Positions 1 through 8,100 of a DNA stretch of 64,000 nucleotides are shown in pieces. The stretch spans positions 1,426,001-1,490,000 of the forward strand of contig NZ_JAAMOZ010000001.1 of the NCBI RefSeq assembly GCF_011758645.1, written 5' to 3'. The notes beneath the pieces are model-generated. The model made no database searches, was not told the origin of the DNA, and saw only the letters and a list, made by a program, of their open reading frames with translations. Positions within the stretch are counted from its first letter, which is position 1. Each line of letters starts with the position of its first letter. Source of the DNA: Brooklawnia cerclae (GTDB lineage: Bacteria > Actinomycetota > Actinomycetes > Propionibacteriales > Propionibacteriaceae). Position numbers and translations under genes: made by a program.

Positions 1-516
1 GGTGATCAGCGCCGCCACGGCTCCGGTGGCGGGCAGGACTCCGCCCATTCCCGGGCCCGAGGTATCGGGGTTCGTGGCGATGAAACGCGCCCCGCCGATG
101 ATGTGGTTGATCGCCTGGGTGATGGCCTCGAAGGAGTAGGTACGGGTCTCCCCGATCACCACGTAGTCGGGGTCGCTGTCGACCATGATGAATCCCGCAT
201 CGTGCAGAGCAGTGGTCAGACCGGCCTCACCGACCACGAAGACCTTGGCGCCGGGATGCTGGTCGGCGAGGAAATCGGCGGTGGCGAGCGCGGACGTCCA
301 CAGGTTCTCCTCCGGCACGATCAGACCTGCCTGATCGAGGCGGGCACTGAGGTCGCGGGCGGTGAAGCTGGAGTCGTTGGTGAGCACCAGAAAACGGCGC
401 GAGGTGTCCACCCAGCGATTGATCAGGTCGGACGCACCGGGGACGGGGGTCTCGCCGTGCACCAGGACCCCATCTTTGTCGGTGAGCCAGCATTCGATGT
501 CTCGGGGAGTCCTCAT
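1..516 (-). CDS. HAD-IIA family hydrolase (NagD-like), 3' end outside window
   Basis: Partial gene: it starts at an ATG and stays open for 172 codons to the left edge. Near the N-terminus is the HAD motif I, DKDGVLVHG (nucleophile and acid/base Asp), followed by motif II VLTNDSS about 35 residues later. This order, with the cap domain following, is the HAD-IIA (NagD/AraL/PGP) layout, so a sugar-phosphate or p-nitrophenyl-phosphate-type phosphatase is expected. The usual family motif is DxDGVL, so the Lys between the two Asp residues is tolerated. The exact substrate cannot be told. It is divergent from the small membrane protein downstream. Confidence 0.85.
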   Translation of the reverse strand, partial: MRTPRDIECWLTDKDGVLVHGETPVPGASDLINRWVDTSRRFLVLTNDSSFTARDLSARLDQAGLIVPEENLWTSALATADFLADQHPGAKVFVVGEAGLTTALHDAGFIMVDSDPDYVVIGETRTYSFEAITQAINHIIGGARFIATNPDTSGPGMGGVLPATGAVAALIT

Positions 517-615
517 GACCTCAAACCTAGAGGATGACAGGCGACGGCGCGTCCCCGACCCGTCCATCGGAGTAGGTGGGGTGCCATAGAATGGCGGACG
601 ACCACAGGAGGCAGG

Positions 616-1113
616 GTGAGGCGATCGCGGCTGCACGGCGTAGGAGGATCCGTCCTCCTCGCGCTGGCTGGGCTGCTCTGGCTCGGTTCCCCCTTGTCGA
701 GAAGCGTCCTGACGGGGTCCGTGCGAGCCTGCATCACCGAGTCCTCGGGCACCGCCTGGCTGGGGATCCATTTGCGGGTGCTCGCCGAAAGCTCCGCCTG
801 CCCTCAGGGGAGCTACGCCCCGGGCCCGCATTTCATCGAGGCCGCGCATGTCTCGATCGCGCTCTCGGGATCCACTCTCGTTGCCGCTGTGGTCCTGCTG
901 CTCTGGGCACTCGGTCTGGGCTTGTGGGTACGCCGGGCGTTGGAGACCGTGCGCGTGTGGGTCACCCGCCGCCTGGGCCTGACCGGATCTCCGGTACTGC
1001 CGATCACTCTTTCGCCGCGTGCACCGATGGAGGCCGTCGTCGCCGATCTCCGTGGTGCCGTCCTGGCGCATCTGCAACATCGTCGGGGTCCGCCGGCGCT
1101 GGTACCGGCCTGA
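616..1113 (+). CDS. small membrane protein of unknown function
   Basis: 165 residues from a GTG start that follows a good ribosome binding site (ggaggcagg, 607-615). It has an N-terminal hydrophobic helix (about residues 10-30, VLLALAGLLWLG), a central extracytoplasmic loop with two Cys (in ACITESS and SACPQG) and a second membrane helix (about 82-105). A basic cytoplasmic tail follows. I do not recognise the family. The two loop cysteines and the adjacent DsbA/VKOR pair make an exported, disulfide-bonded loop plausible, which is inference only. Confidence 0.6.
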   Translation: MRRSRLHGVGGSVLLALAGLLWLGSPLSRSVLTGSVRACITESSGTAWLGIHLRVLAESSACPQGSYAPGPHFIEAAHVSIALSGSTLVAAVVLLLWALGLGLWVRRALETVRVWVTRRLGLTGSPVLPITLSPRAPMEAVVADLRGAVLAHLQHRRGPPALVPA

Positions 1114-1200
1114 CGATTCCCCATCCCGCTCATCGATCGTGAGCGTTCGTCGGGCTTGTCCTCGTCCGCCCAACCCCGACCTCGAAAGCGAATCAGAACG

Positions 1201-1980
1201 ATGAGCAAGAACAAGCAGAATCTCTCCAGCCCACCATCAGGCGGCGCGAATCGCCGCGAACAACTCCGTCAGCAGCAGGCCCAGGCCGCACGGGAGAAGA
1301 AGGCCCGAACCGTGGTGACCTTCAGCGTCCTCGGCGTGGCGCTCGCGGTGATCGTCGGCGTCGTCGTCTGGGGCATCGCCAGCGCCACCAGGAACTCCTC
1401 GACGTCCCAGGCCCAGGCCAGTGGTGCCGCCACCGAGGACTACTCACTGGTCATCGGCGAGCAGGACGCCCCGGTCACGGTGGCCATCTACCAGGACTTC
1501 ATGTGCCCCTACTGCGGCCAGTTCGAGCGCACCAACCGCGACGATCTGGAGGCGCTGGTGGCCGACGGCACCACAAAGGTCGAGTTCCATCTGATGAACT
1601 TCCTGGACAGCTCGTCCCAGGGAACCAACTACTCCACCCGGGCTGCCAACGCGCTGGTCACGGTGGCCAAGTCGGAACCCGAACACGTGATGGCCCTCAA
1701 CGCCGCCCTCTACGACAACCAGCCCGACGAGGGGACGTCCGGCCTGAGCGACACTGAGATCGCGGACCTGGCCAGTGAAGCGGGCGTCAGCGATGCGGTG
1801 ATCTCGACGTTCGCGGATCTGTCCAACGCCGACTTCGTGGACGGGTCCAACGACGCCGCCGCTGCCGATGGGGTCACCAGCACACCGACCATCAAGATCA
1901 ACGGTGAGGAGTTCAGCGGTTCGCAGATCTACACCGCGGGCATGCTGAAATCAGCCGTGGAGGACGCAGCCGGCAGATGA
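1201..1980 (+). CDS. membrane-anchored DsbA-like thiol-disulfide oxidoreductase
   Basis: Introduces or shuffles disulfides in exported proteins. The start chosen is ATG 1201 (259 aa). A longer in-frame GTG at 1156 would add 15 basic residues and is less likely. A charged, Gln-rich N-terminus (REQLRQQQAQAAREKKAR) precedes one signal-anchor helix (about residues 45-65), followed by a DsbA/Thioredoxin_4 domain outside the cell. The active site is C102-P-Y-C105 and a cis-Pro loop is visible as TSTPTIKIN. It overlaps the VKOR gene by 4 bases, the common actinobacterial arrangement in which VKOR re-oxidises the DsbA partner. Confidence 0.9.
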   Translation: MSKNKQNLSSPPSGGANRREQLRQQQAQAAREKKARTVVTFSVLGVALAVIVGVVVWGIASATRNSSTSQAQASGAATEDYSLVIGEQDAPVTVAIYQDFMCPYCGQFERTNRDDLEALVADGTTKVEFHLMNFLDSSSQGTNYSTRAANALVTVAKSEPEHVMALNAALYDNQPDEGTSGLSDTEIADLASEAGVSDAVISTFADLSNADFVDGSNDAAAADGVTSTPTIKINGEEFSGSQIYTAGMLKSAVEDAAGR

Positions 1981-2597
1981 ACGACCTCCTGGACCGGATC
2001 CACCGATTCCGGCAGTCCGACGGCTGGATCTTCGGCTACATGCTGTTCTCCTCCTTGGTGAGTCTGACCGCGTCCTTCGTGCTGTCGGTGGACGCGATCG
2101 AACTGGCCAAGAACCCGGACGCGATCCTGTCGTGCGACATCAACTCGGTCATCAGCTGCGGAACCGTCGGCACGACCTGGCAGGCGAACCTGCTCGGTTT
2201 CCCGAACGCATTCCTGGGGTTGATCGCCGAACCGGTGGTGATCACGATCGCCGTGGCCAGCCTGGCCAAGGTGAGGTTTCCGCGCGGGTTCATGCTCGCC
2301 GCCCAGGTCGTCTACACGATCGGTTTCCTGTTCGCCTACTGGCTGTTCTACCAATCGATGTTCCACATCAACGCGTTGTGCCCCTGGTGCCTGTTGGTGA
2401 CGCTGTCCACCACTTTGGTGTTCAGTTCGTTGACGCATGTGAACATCCGCGACAACAACCTCTTCCTGCCGGCGCGGGTGCAGACCGTGCTGGCCTCGGG
2501 GCTGCGGATGGGGCTGGATGCGCTGATCGTGGTGGTGTGGCTGACCCTGATCGTGGTGTCGATCCTGGTCAAGTACGGAGCTGCGCTGTTCGCCTGA
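1977..2597 (+). CDS. VKOR family protein (quinone-linked disulfide-generating enzyme)
   Basis: 206-residue polytopic membrane protein of the vitamin K epoxide reductase family. VKOR replaces DsbB in actinobacteria: it oxidises the DsbA-like partner and passes electrons to quinone. The loop cysteines C53 and C61 (CDINSVISC) lie after the first membrane helix, and the redox-active C135-P-W-C138 lies near the end of a later helix, as the family requires. Four to five membrane segments are visible. The start overlaps the stop of the DsbA-like gene (ATGA), so the two are translationally coupled. A hairpin follows the stop. Confidence 0.93.
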   Translation: MNDLLDRIHRFRQSDGWIFGYMLFSSLVSLTASFVLSVDAIELAKNPDAILSCDINSVISCGTVGTTWQANLLGFPNAFLGLIAEPVVITIAVASLAKVRFPRGFMLAAQVVYTIGFLFAYWLFYQSMFHINALCPWCLLVTLSTTLVFSSLTHVNIRDNNLFLPARVQTVLASGLRMGLDALIVVVWLTLIVVSILVKYGAALFA

Positions 2598-2611
2598 CCG
2601 AGGACGCGGGC

Positions 2612-2643
2612 TCCCGGTATGCCCGGGAAGGGCGGTACCGGGA
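2612..2643 (+). terminator. hairpin terminator after the VKOR gene
   Basis: Arms TCCCGGTA (2612-2619) and TACCGGGA (2636-2643) pair perfectly. Inside them GCCC (2621-2624) pairs with GGGC (2630-2633). It begins 15 bases after the VKOR stop. No T-run follows, as is usual for actinobacterial terminators. Confidence 0.55.
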
Positions 2644-2715
2644 ACCGTAGCCTCTGAGAGGGACGACGGCCGGCGAGGCATCCGAGAGCGCCGCTGCCGG
2701 CGGCTACTTCGCCCC

Positions 2716-2806
2716 GCGTGACACAGTTCCTTCAAATCGACTCGCTCAGGGTCGCACAGGGCGATTCCACGGCGTGTCGAGCGGAATTGAAGGAACTGTG
2801 TCACGC
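2716..2806. repeat. palindromic dispersed element, copy A
   Basis: A perfect 20-bp inverted repeat (GCGTGACACAGTTCCTTCAA, 2716-2735, with its complement at 2787-2806) encloses a 51-bp interior that also has partial dyads. A second element with nearly the same arms lies at 41432-41540. No coding sequence is visible inside either copy. It looks like a small non-autonomous or REP-like element between the disulfide operon and the SOS cassette. Confidence 0.7.
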
Positions 2807-2862
2807 AGGGCAGCGGCCAGGAGGCGTGGAGCACCGAGCATCCGCGGGAGCTGTCCATCCTC

Positions 2863-2897
2863 TTGACCAAATCGAACACAAGTTCGATTATTGAACA
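2863..2897 (+). promoter_or_regulatory. LexA-controlled (SOS) promoter of the imuA-imuB-dnaE2 operon
   Basis: A perfect 18-bp palindrome at 2871-2888, core TCGAAC-acaa-GTTCGA, matches the mycobacterial/Gram-positive LexA box consensus. It sits between a -35 box TTGACC (2863-2868) and a -10 box GATTAT (2886-2891) with a 17-bp spacer, so LexA would cover the RNA polymerase site. The predicted start of transcription is at or next to the GTG start codon at 2898, so the mRNA is likely leaderless. Confidence 0.9.
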
Positions 2898-3593
2898 GTG
2901 TCCTTTCGTCCCGTACCCGCAGCGTCTCCGACTCCGGAGCTCGTGGGACGACTGCGCTCCCAGACGAACAGCCATACGGCCGACGCCCGGCAGCGGGTGT
3001 TCGCCGTGCACCCCGGGTTGGCCGGGCTTCTGCCGGATGCCGGTCTGCGAGCCGGGTCCGCCTATTCCCTGGACGCATCCGGAGCCCTGATGCTCGCTCT
3101 GCTGGCCGAGCCTTCCCGGGCCGGGCTCTGGTGCGGCGCGGTGGGCCTGCCGGAACTGGGCGCGGAGGCGGCCGGTCAGGCCGGAGTCGCCTTGGACCGG
3201 CTGGCGCTGGTCCCCAAGCCGGGGCAGCGCTGGCTGTCGGTGGTCGCCGCGCTGACCGAGGTGTTGAGCGTGATCGCTGTTCGTCCCGGCAGCGCGGTGC
3301 GCCCGGCGGATGCTGCCCGACTGGCGGCACGGCTGCGCGACCGGGAGGCGACGCTGCTGGTGGTCGGGGAGTGGCCGCGAGCTGAGGCGGTATTGCGGGT
3401 GGACGCGCCGCACTGGTCGGGTGTGGGCGAGGGCCACGGCCGTTTGACGGCGCGGGAGGTGACGCTGAGCGTCGTCTCCCGGCGTGCCCCGCGGCCGCGT
3501 AGCGTCCGGTTGCTGTTGCCCGGTCCCGATGGGCGGTTGGGCACGGTTGCGCCGTCGGTTCCCGCTGTCGGGCGGCTGGAGGCGGTGGGGTGA
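2898..3593 (+). CDS. imuA: ImuA-like (RecA-related) protein of the SOS mutagenesis cassette
   Basis: 231 residues starting at GTG 2898, immediately after the SOS promoter. It has weak RecA/SulA-like character (a degenerate core with LDRLALVPKPGQRW and ATLLVVGEWP strands) but no clear Walker A motif, as in actinobacterial ImuA'. In mycobacteria ImuA', ImuB and DnaE2 act together in damage-induced mutagenic translesion synthesis, ImuA' contacting ImuB. Identity rests mainly on position: it is first in the operon and overlaps imuB by one base. No ribosome binding site is visible before the GTG, which agrees with leaderless translation. Confidence 0.8.
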   Translation: MSFRPVPAASPTPELVGRLRSQTNSHTADARQRVFAVHPGLAGLLPDAGLRAGSAYSLDASGALMLALLAEPSRAGLWCGAVGLPELGAEAAGQAGVALDRLALVPKPGQRWLSVVAALTEVLSVIAVRPGSAVRPADAARLAARLRDREATLLVVGEWPRAEAVLRVDAPHWSGVGEGHGRLTAREVTLSVVSRRAPRPRSVRLLLPGPDGRLGTVAPSVPAVGRLEAVG

Positions 3594-5134
3594 TGACCGC
3601 GACCGACCAGCCGGTGCGCTGTTGCGTGCTGTGGTTTCCTGAATGGCCGGTGACCGCCTGGGCTCTGGCCGAGGGCGGTTACGCCGACGAACCAGTGGCA
3701 GTGGTCGAGGCCAATCTGGTGGTCTCCTGCTCCGCGGCCGCCCATGCCGAGGGGGTGCACAGCGGCCAGCGGCGGCGAGAGGCGCAGGCGTGCTGCCCGG
3801 CGCTGCGGGTGGCGCCCGCCGACATCGACCGCGACTACCGGATGTTCGCACCACTGGTGGACCTGCTGGAACAGGTCAGCCCGGGTGTCCAGGTGATCCG
3901 TCCGGGGCTCGTTGCGCTCCGGATGAGGGGCCCTGCCCGGTACTACGGGGGCGAACAGCCCGCCGCAGCTGTCTTGCTGGCCGCCATGACGCAGGCCGGG
4001 ATGGCTGGGGTGCGGGCCGGGATCGCCGACGGGATGTTCACCGCCGAGCAGGCCGCCTACGACTCCGAGCCGATCCGCATCGTGCCGCCCGGCGCGGCTG
4101 CCGCTTTTCTGTCGTCCCTGTCCGTGAACCGGCTCGGGGACGCGGAACTGGCCGAACTGCTGCCGAGGCTCGGCGTCCACCGGCTGGGGGATTTCGCGGC
4201 GCTCGACGCGGGGCTGATACGGGATCGCTTCGGTGAGCGGGGCGCGAGATTGCACGCTCTGGCACGTGGACGAGATCCCAGCGCCGTGCGGCCACGTACT
4301 CCACCGGTCGATCTGGCCCGGCAGATCGACTTCTCTCCACCGCTGGAGTTGATCGATCAGATCGCATTCGCGGTACGGGCGACCGCCGAGGAGTTCATCG
4401 CCGGGCTGAACGACCGGCAACTGGTGTGCACCGAACTGCGGGTGGGGCTGTCCTCGGAAGAGGGCGAGCATTCCGAACGGGTGTGGCTGCATCCCGCCGC
4501 GTTCGATTCGGCAGCGGTGGTCGACCGGGTGCGCTGGCAGGCGCAGGCCGCCGCGGGCAGCCAGCTCGGCAGCGGGGTGGTGCGGGTACGGCTGGAACCG
4601 GCCGCGGTGGATGCCGTCTCCCATCACGCCCCCGGGTTGTTCGGTACGGGGCCGGACGAACGCGTGCACCACGTCGTGTCCCGGGTGCAGGCGATGCTGG
4701 GGGCAGACGGCGTGGTCACCGCGGTGATCGGCGGCGGCCGTCGCCTGGTCGAGCGTCAGGTGCTCGTCAGCTGGGGAGACAGGGCGATGCCGCCTTCGCC
4801 CTCGGATCGTCCCTGGCCCGGGCACCTGCCGGCCCCCCTGCCTGCGACGGTGTTCGACGATCCCCGGGTGGTGGCCGTTGTCGATGCGGGAGGTGCCGGG
4901 GTCGGCGTGGACGAACGCGGCGTCCTGTCAGCTCCACCGGCCGTGCTGGTCGATGCCGGCCGCCGACGTCCGATCATCGCCTGGGCGGGGCCTTGGACGA
5001 TGGACGAACGCGGTTGGGATCCCGTCCGCCACCGGCGGGCCCACAGATTCCAGGTGGTCGACGACAGCCAGACCGCCTGGCTGCTGTTGTGCGACGACGA
5101 GGGGCAGTGGCAGGCCGAGGGGAGGTACGACTGA
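3593..5134 (+). CDS. imuB: ImuB, catalytically dead Y-family polymerase (mutasome adaptor)
   Basis: About 513 residues. The start is ATG 3593, sharing its A with the imuA stop; GTG 3590 is the alternative. It has the Y-family fold order: an N-terminal palm/fingers region (VLWFPEWPVTAWAL, VVSCSAAAHAEGVHSG), a thumb with helix-hairpin-helix-like repeats (LLPRLGVHRLGDFAAL) and a little-finger domain. The position that carries the DMDAF catalytic acidic residue in active enzymes reads LWFPEW here, so it should not polymerise, as known for ImuB. It is thought to bridge ImuA', DnaE2 and the sliding clamp. Confidence 0.9.
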   Translation: MTATDQPVRCCVLWFPEWPVTAWALAEGGYADEPVAVVEANLVVSCSAAAHAEGVHSGQRRREAQACCPALRVAPADIDRDYRMFAPLVDLLEQVSPGVQVIRPGLVALRMRGPARYYGGEQPAAAVLLAAMTQAGMAGVRAGIADGMFTAEQAAYDSEPIRIVPPGAAAAFLSSLSVNRLGDAELAELLPRLGVHRLGDFAALDAGLIRDRFGERGARLHALARGRDPSAVRPRTPPVDLARQIDFSPPLELIDQIAFAVRATAEEFIAGLNDRQLVCTELRVGLSSEEGEHSERVWLHPAAFDSAAVVDRVRWQAQAAAGSQLGSGVVRVRLEPAAVDAVSHHAPGLFGTGPDERVHHVVSRVQAMLGADGVVTAVIGGGRRLVERQVLVSWGDRAMPPSPSDRPWPGHLPAPLPATVFDDPRVVAVVDAGGAGVGVDERGVLSAPPAVLVDAGRRRPIIAWAGPWTMDERGWDPVRHRRAHRFQVVDDSQTAWLLLCDDEGQWQAEGRYD

Positions 5135-8100
5135 TGGGTTTCCACAACCCACCGATGCCGTGGTCCGACCTCGAGCGCACGCTGAGCGGCTCCGATCCGG
5201 CTCCGTCAGCCGTGACGGACGCCCCGCTATCCCGCAAGCGAGCCCCCTACACGGCTCCGCCGATCGAACGGCCGCGGGATGCCGTTCCGTACGCCGAGTT
5301 GCACATGCACTCGTCCTTCTCGTTTCTCGACGGTGTGTCCTCGCCGACAGACCTGGTCGTCGAGGCCGAACGGCTCGGGCTGCACGCGTTGGCTCTCACC
5401 GACCACGACGGGCTCTACGGGATCACCAGGTTCGCCGAGGCAGCCGAGCCGACGGGAGTGAAGACGGTCTTCGGCGCCGAACTGTCACTGGGCCTGTCCG
5501 CGCCGCAGAACGGCAGACCCGACCCGGAGGGCACTCATCTGCTGGTCCTGGCCGCCGGGGAGGCGGGTTATCACCGGTTGGCCGGGGCGATCACCGACGC
5601 CCAGCTCACCGGGGCCGAGAAGGGGCGTCCGATCTATGACCTGGCCGGATTGGCGAATGCCGCCGACGGGCACTGGGTGGTGCTGACCGGCTGCCGCAAG
5701 GGGGCGGTGCGCCAGGGGTTGCTCGCCGGTGGCGCCGCGGCGGCCGGACGGGAGCTCGACGCACTGACCGATCTCTTCGGTCGTCAGCGGGTGTACGTGG
5801 AGCTGACCGACCACGGCCATCCGCTGGACTCGACCCACAACGACATGCTGGCCTCGCTCGCCGCCGATCGCGGGCTGCCCACTCTGGCGACGGGGAACGT
5901 GCACTACGCCACTCCCGCCCAGCGTCTGCTCGCCCAGACGGTAGCCGCGATCCGGGCGAACCGGAGCCTGGACGATCTGGACGGTTGGCTGCCGGCCACC
6001 GGGATGGCGTTCCTGCGCTCCGGGGCCGAGATGAGCCGGTTGTTCGCGCGCTATCCCGGAGCCGTGGAACGCACCGTGGGACTCGCCGACGAGCTGGCCT
6101 TCTCGCTGCGCCGGGCCAAGCCTGCCCTGCCCAAGCAGGAGGTGCCTGAGGGGCACACCCCGATGTCCTGGCTCCGGGAGCTGGTCTGGCGGGCGGTGCC
6201 GGGGAAATATCCCCGGCTGGACGACGCCGGCCGGGCACGGATCGAGCGCGAACTCGCGGTGATCGAGGCCAAGGACTTCCCCGGCTACTTCCTGATCGTG
6301 CACGACATCGTCGCCGAGGCCAGGCGTCGCGGCATCCTGTGCCAAGGCCGAGGTTCGGCTGCCAATTCCGCGGTCTGCTACCTGCTGGGCATCACTGCGG
6401 TGGACTCCATCCGCTACGGCCTGCCCTTCGAGCGCTTCTTGTCGGCGCTGCGGGACGAGGAGCCCGACATCGACGTGGACTTCGACTCCGATCGTCGCGA
6501 GGAGGTCATCCAATGGGTGTTCGAGCGCTACGGGCGCGAGCGTGCCGCCCAGGTCTGCAACGTCATCCAGTACCGGCCGAAGAACGCCATCCGGGACGTC
6601 GCCAAAGCACTCGGCTATTCGCCAGGCCAGCAGGACGCCTTCGCCCGCCAGGTGGAGCACTGGTCGCTGCCGAAGCCTCCCGAGGCTGTCGGTTCTTCGG
6701 TCCCTGAGTTTGTTGGTTCTTCGGTCCCTGAGCTTGTCGAAGGGACGGGTTCTGGTGGCGGAGGTGCTCCTTTCGACAGGCTCAAGGAGCGTTCTGGGCG
6801 TGTTCCTTCGGTCCCTGAGCTTGTTGGTTCTTCGGTCCCTGAGCTTGTCGAAGGGACGGGTTCTGGTGGCGGGCGTGCTCCTTTCGACAGGCTCAAGGAG
6901 CGTTCTGGGCGTGCTCTTTCGGTCGGGGTCAAGAAGCCGGGGAAACCGGAGGACGAACAGCCGATCGACGTCCCGCAGGCCGTGCTCGATCTGGCCGCCC
7001 AACTGCTCAAGGCTCCCCGGCACCTGGGCATCCACTCCGGTGGGATGGTGCTCACCGAGCGTCCGGTGGGGCAGGTCGTGCCGATCGAGCACGCCCGGAT
7101 GCCCGGCCGGACGGTGATCCAGTGGGACAAGGACGATGCCGCCTGGATGGGGCTGGTGAAGTTCGACCTGCTCGGTCTGGGCATGTTGGCCGCGCTGCAG
7201 CACTGCTTCACCATCGTCCGGGACGCCACCGGCGAGGTCTGGGATCTGGCGAGCATTCCCAAGGAGGAGCAGGCTGTCTACGACATGCTCTGCCGGGCGG
7301 ACGCCATCGGGGTGTTCCAGGTGGAGTCCCGTGCCCAGCTGGGATTGTTGCCCCGGTTGCGGCCCCGGCGGTTCTACGACCTGGTCATCGAGATCGCCTT
7401 GATCCGGCCCGGCCCCATCCAGGGCGGAGCGGTGCATCCGTTCGTCCGCCGCAAACTCGGCACCGAACCGATCACCTACGCCCATCCCAAGCTGAAGCCT
7501 GTGCTGGAACGCACCCTGGGCGTGCCGATCTTCCAGGAGCAGCTGATGCAGATGGCGATGGCGGTGGGGGAGTGCAGCGGCGAGGACGCCGACCTGCTGC
7601 GCCGGGCGATGGGCTCCAAGCGGGGGATCGAGCGCATCGAGTCCCTGGAGCGCAAACTCTACGAGGGGATGGCTCGCAACGGGCTGACCGGTGATGCCGC
7701 AGACCACCTTTATGCCCAGATCAAGGCGTTCGCGAACTTCGGTTTCGCCGAGTCCCACTCGCTGAGCTTCGCGCTGCTGGTGTACGCCAGTTCGTGGCTC
7801 AAACTGCACTATCCGGCGGCATTCCTGGCCGGACTGCTTCGTGCCCAGCCGATGGGGTTCTACTCGCCTGCGACCCTGACCGCTGACGCCCGGCGGCATG
7901 GTGTCGAGGTGCGCCGGCCCGACCTGCAGCGCTCAGGGGTGGACGCCGGCCTGGAGCCGATCTCGTCGGTCGAGCCCGACGGATCCTGTCCGCCGGTTGA
8001 GCCTGTCGAAACCGGCAAGACCTTGCGGCCCCCCACCGGTCTCGATTCCTGCCTCGACCCCGAACAGCCGCCGATGGACGAGTTCGACCCCGACGCGCCC

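Noticed and set aside
5485-7899. An 804-codon open frame antisense to dnaE2
   Set aside because: High GC makes long antisense frames. Its text is low-complexity Arg/Gly/His with no family motifs, and dnaE2 on the other strand is full of conserved ones.
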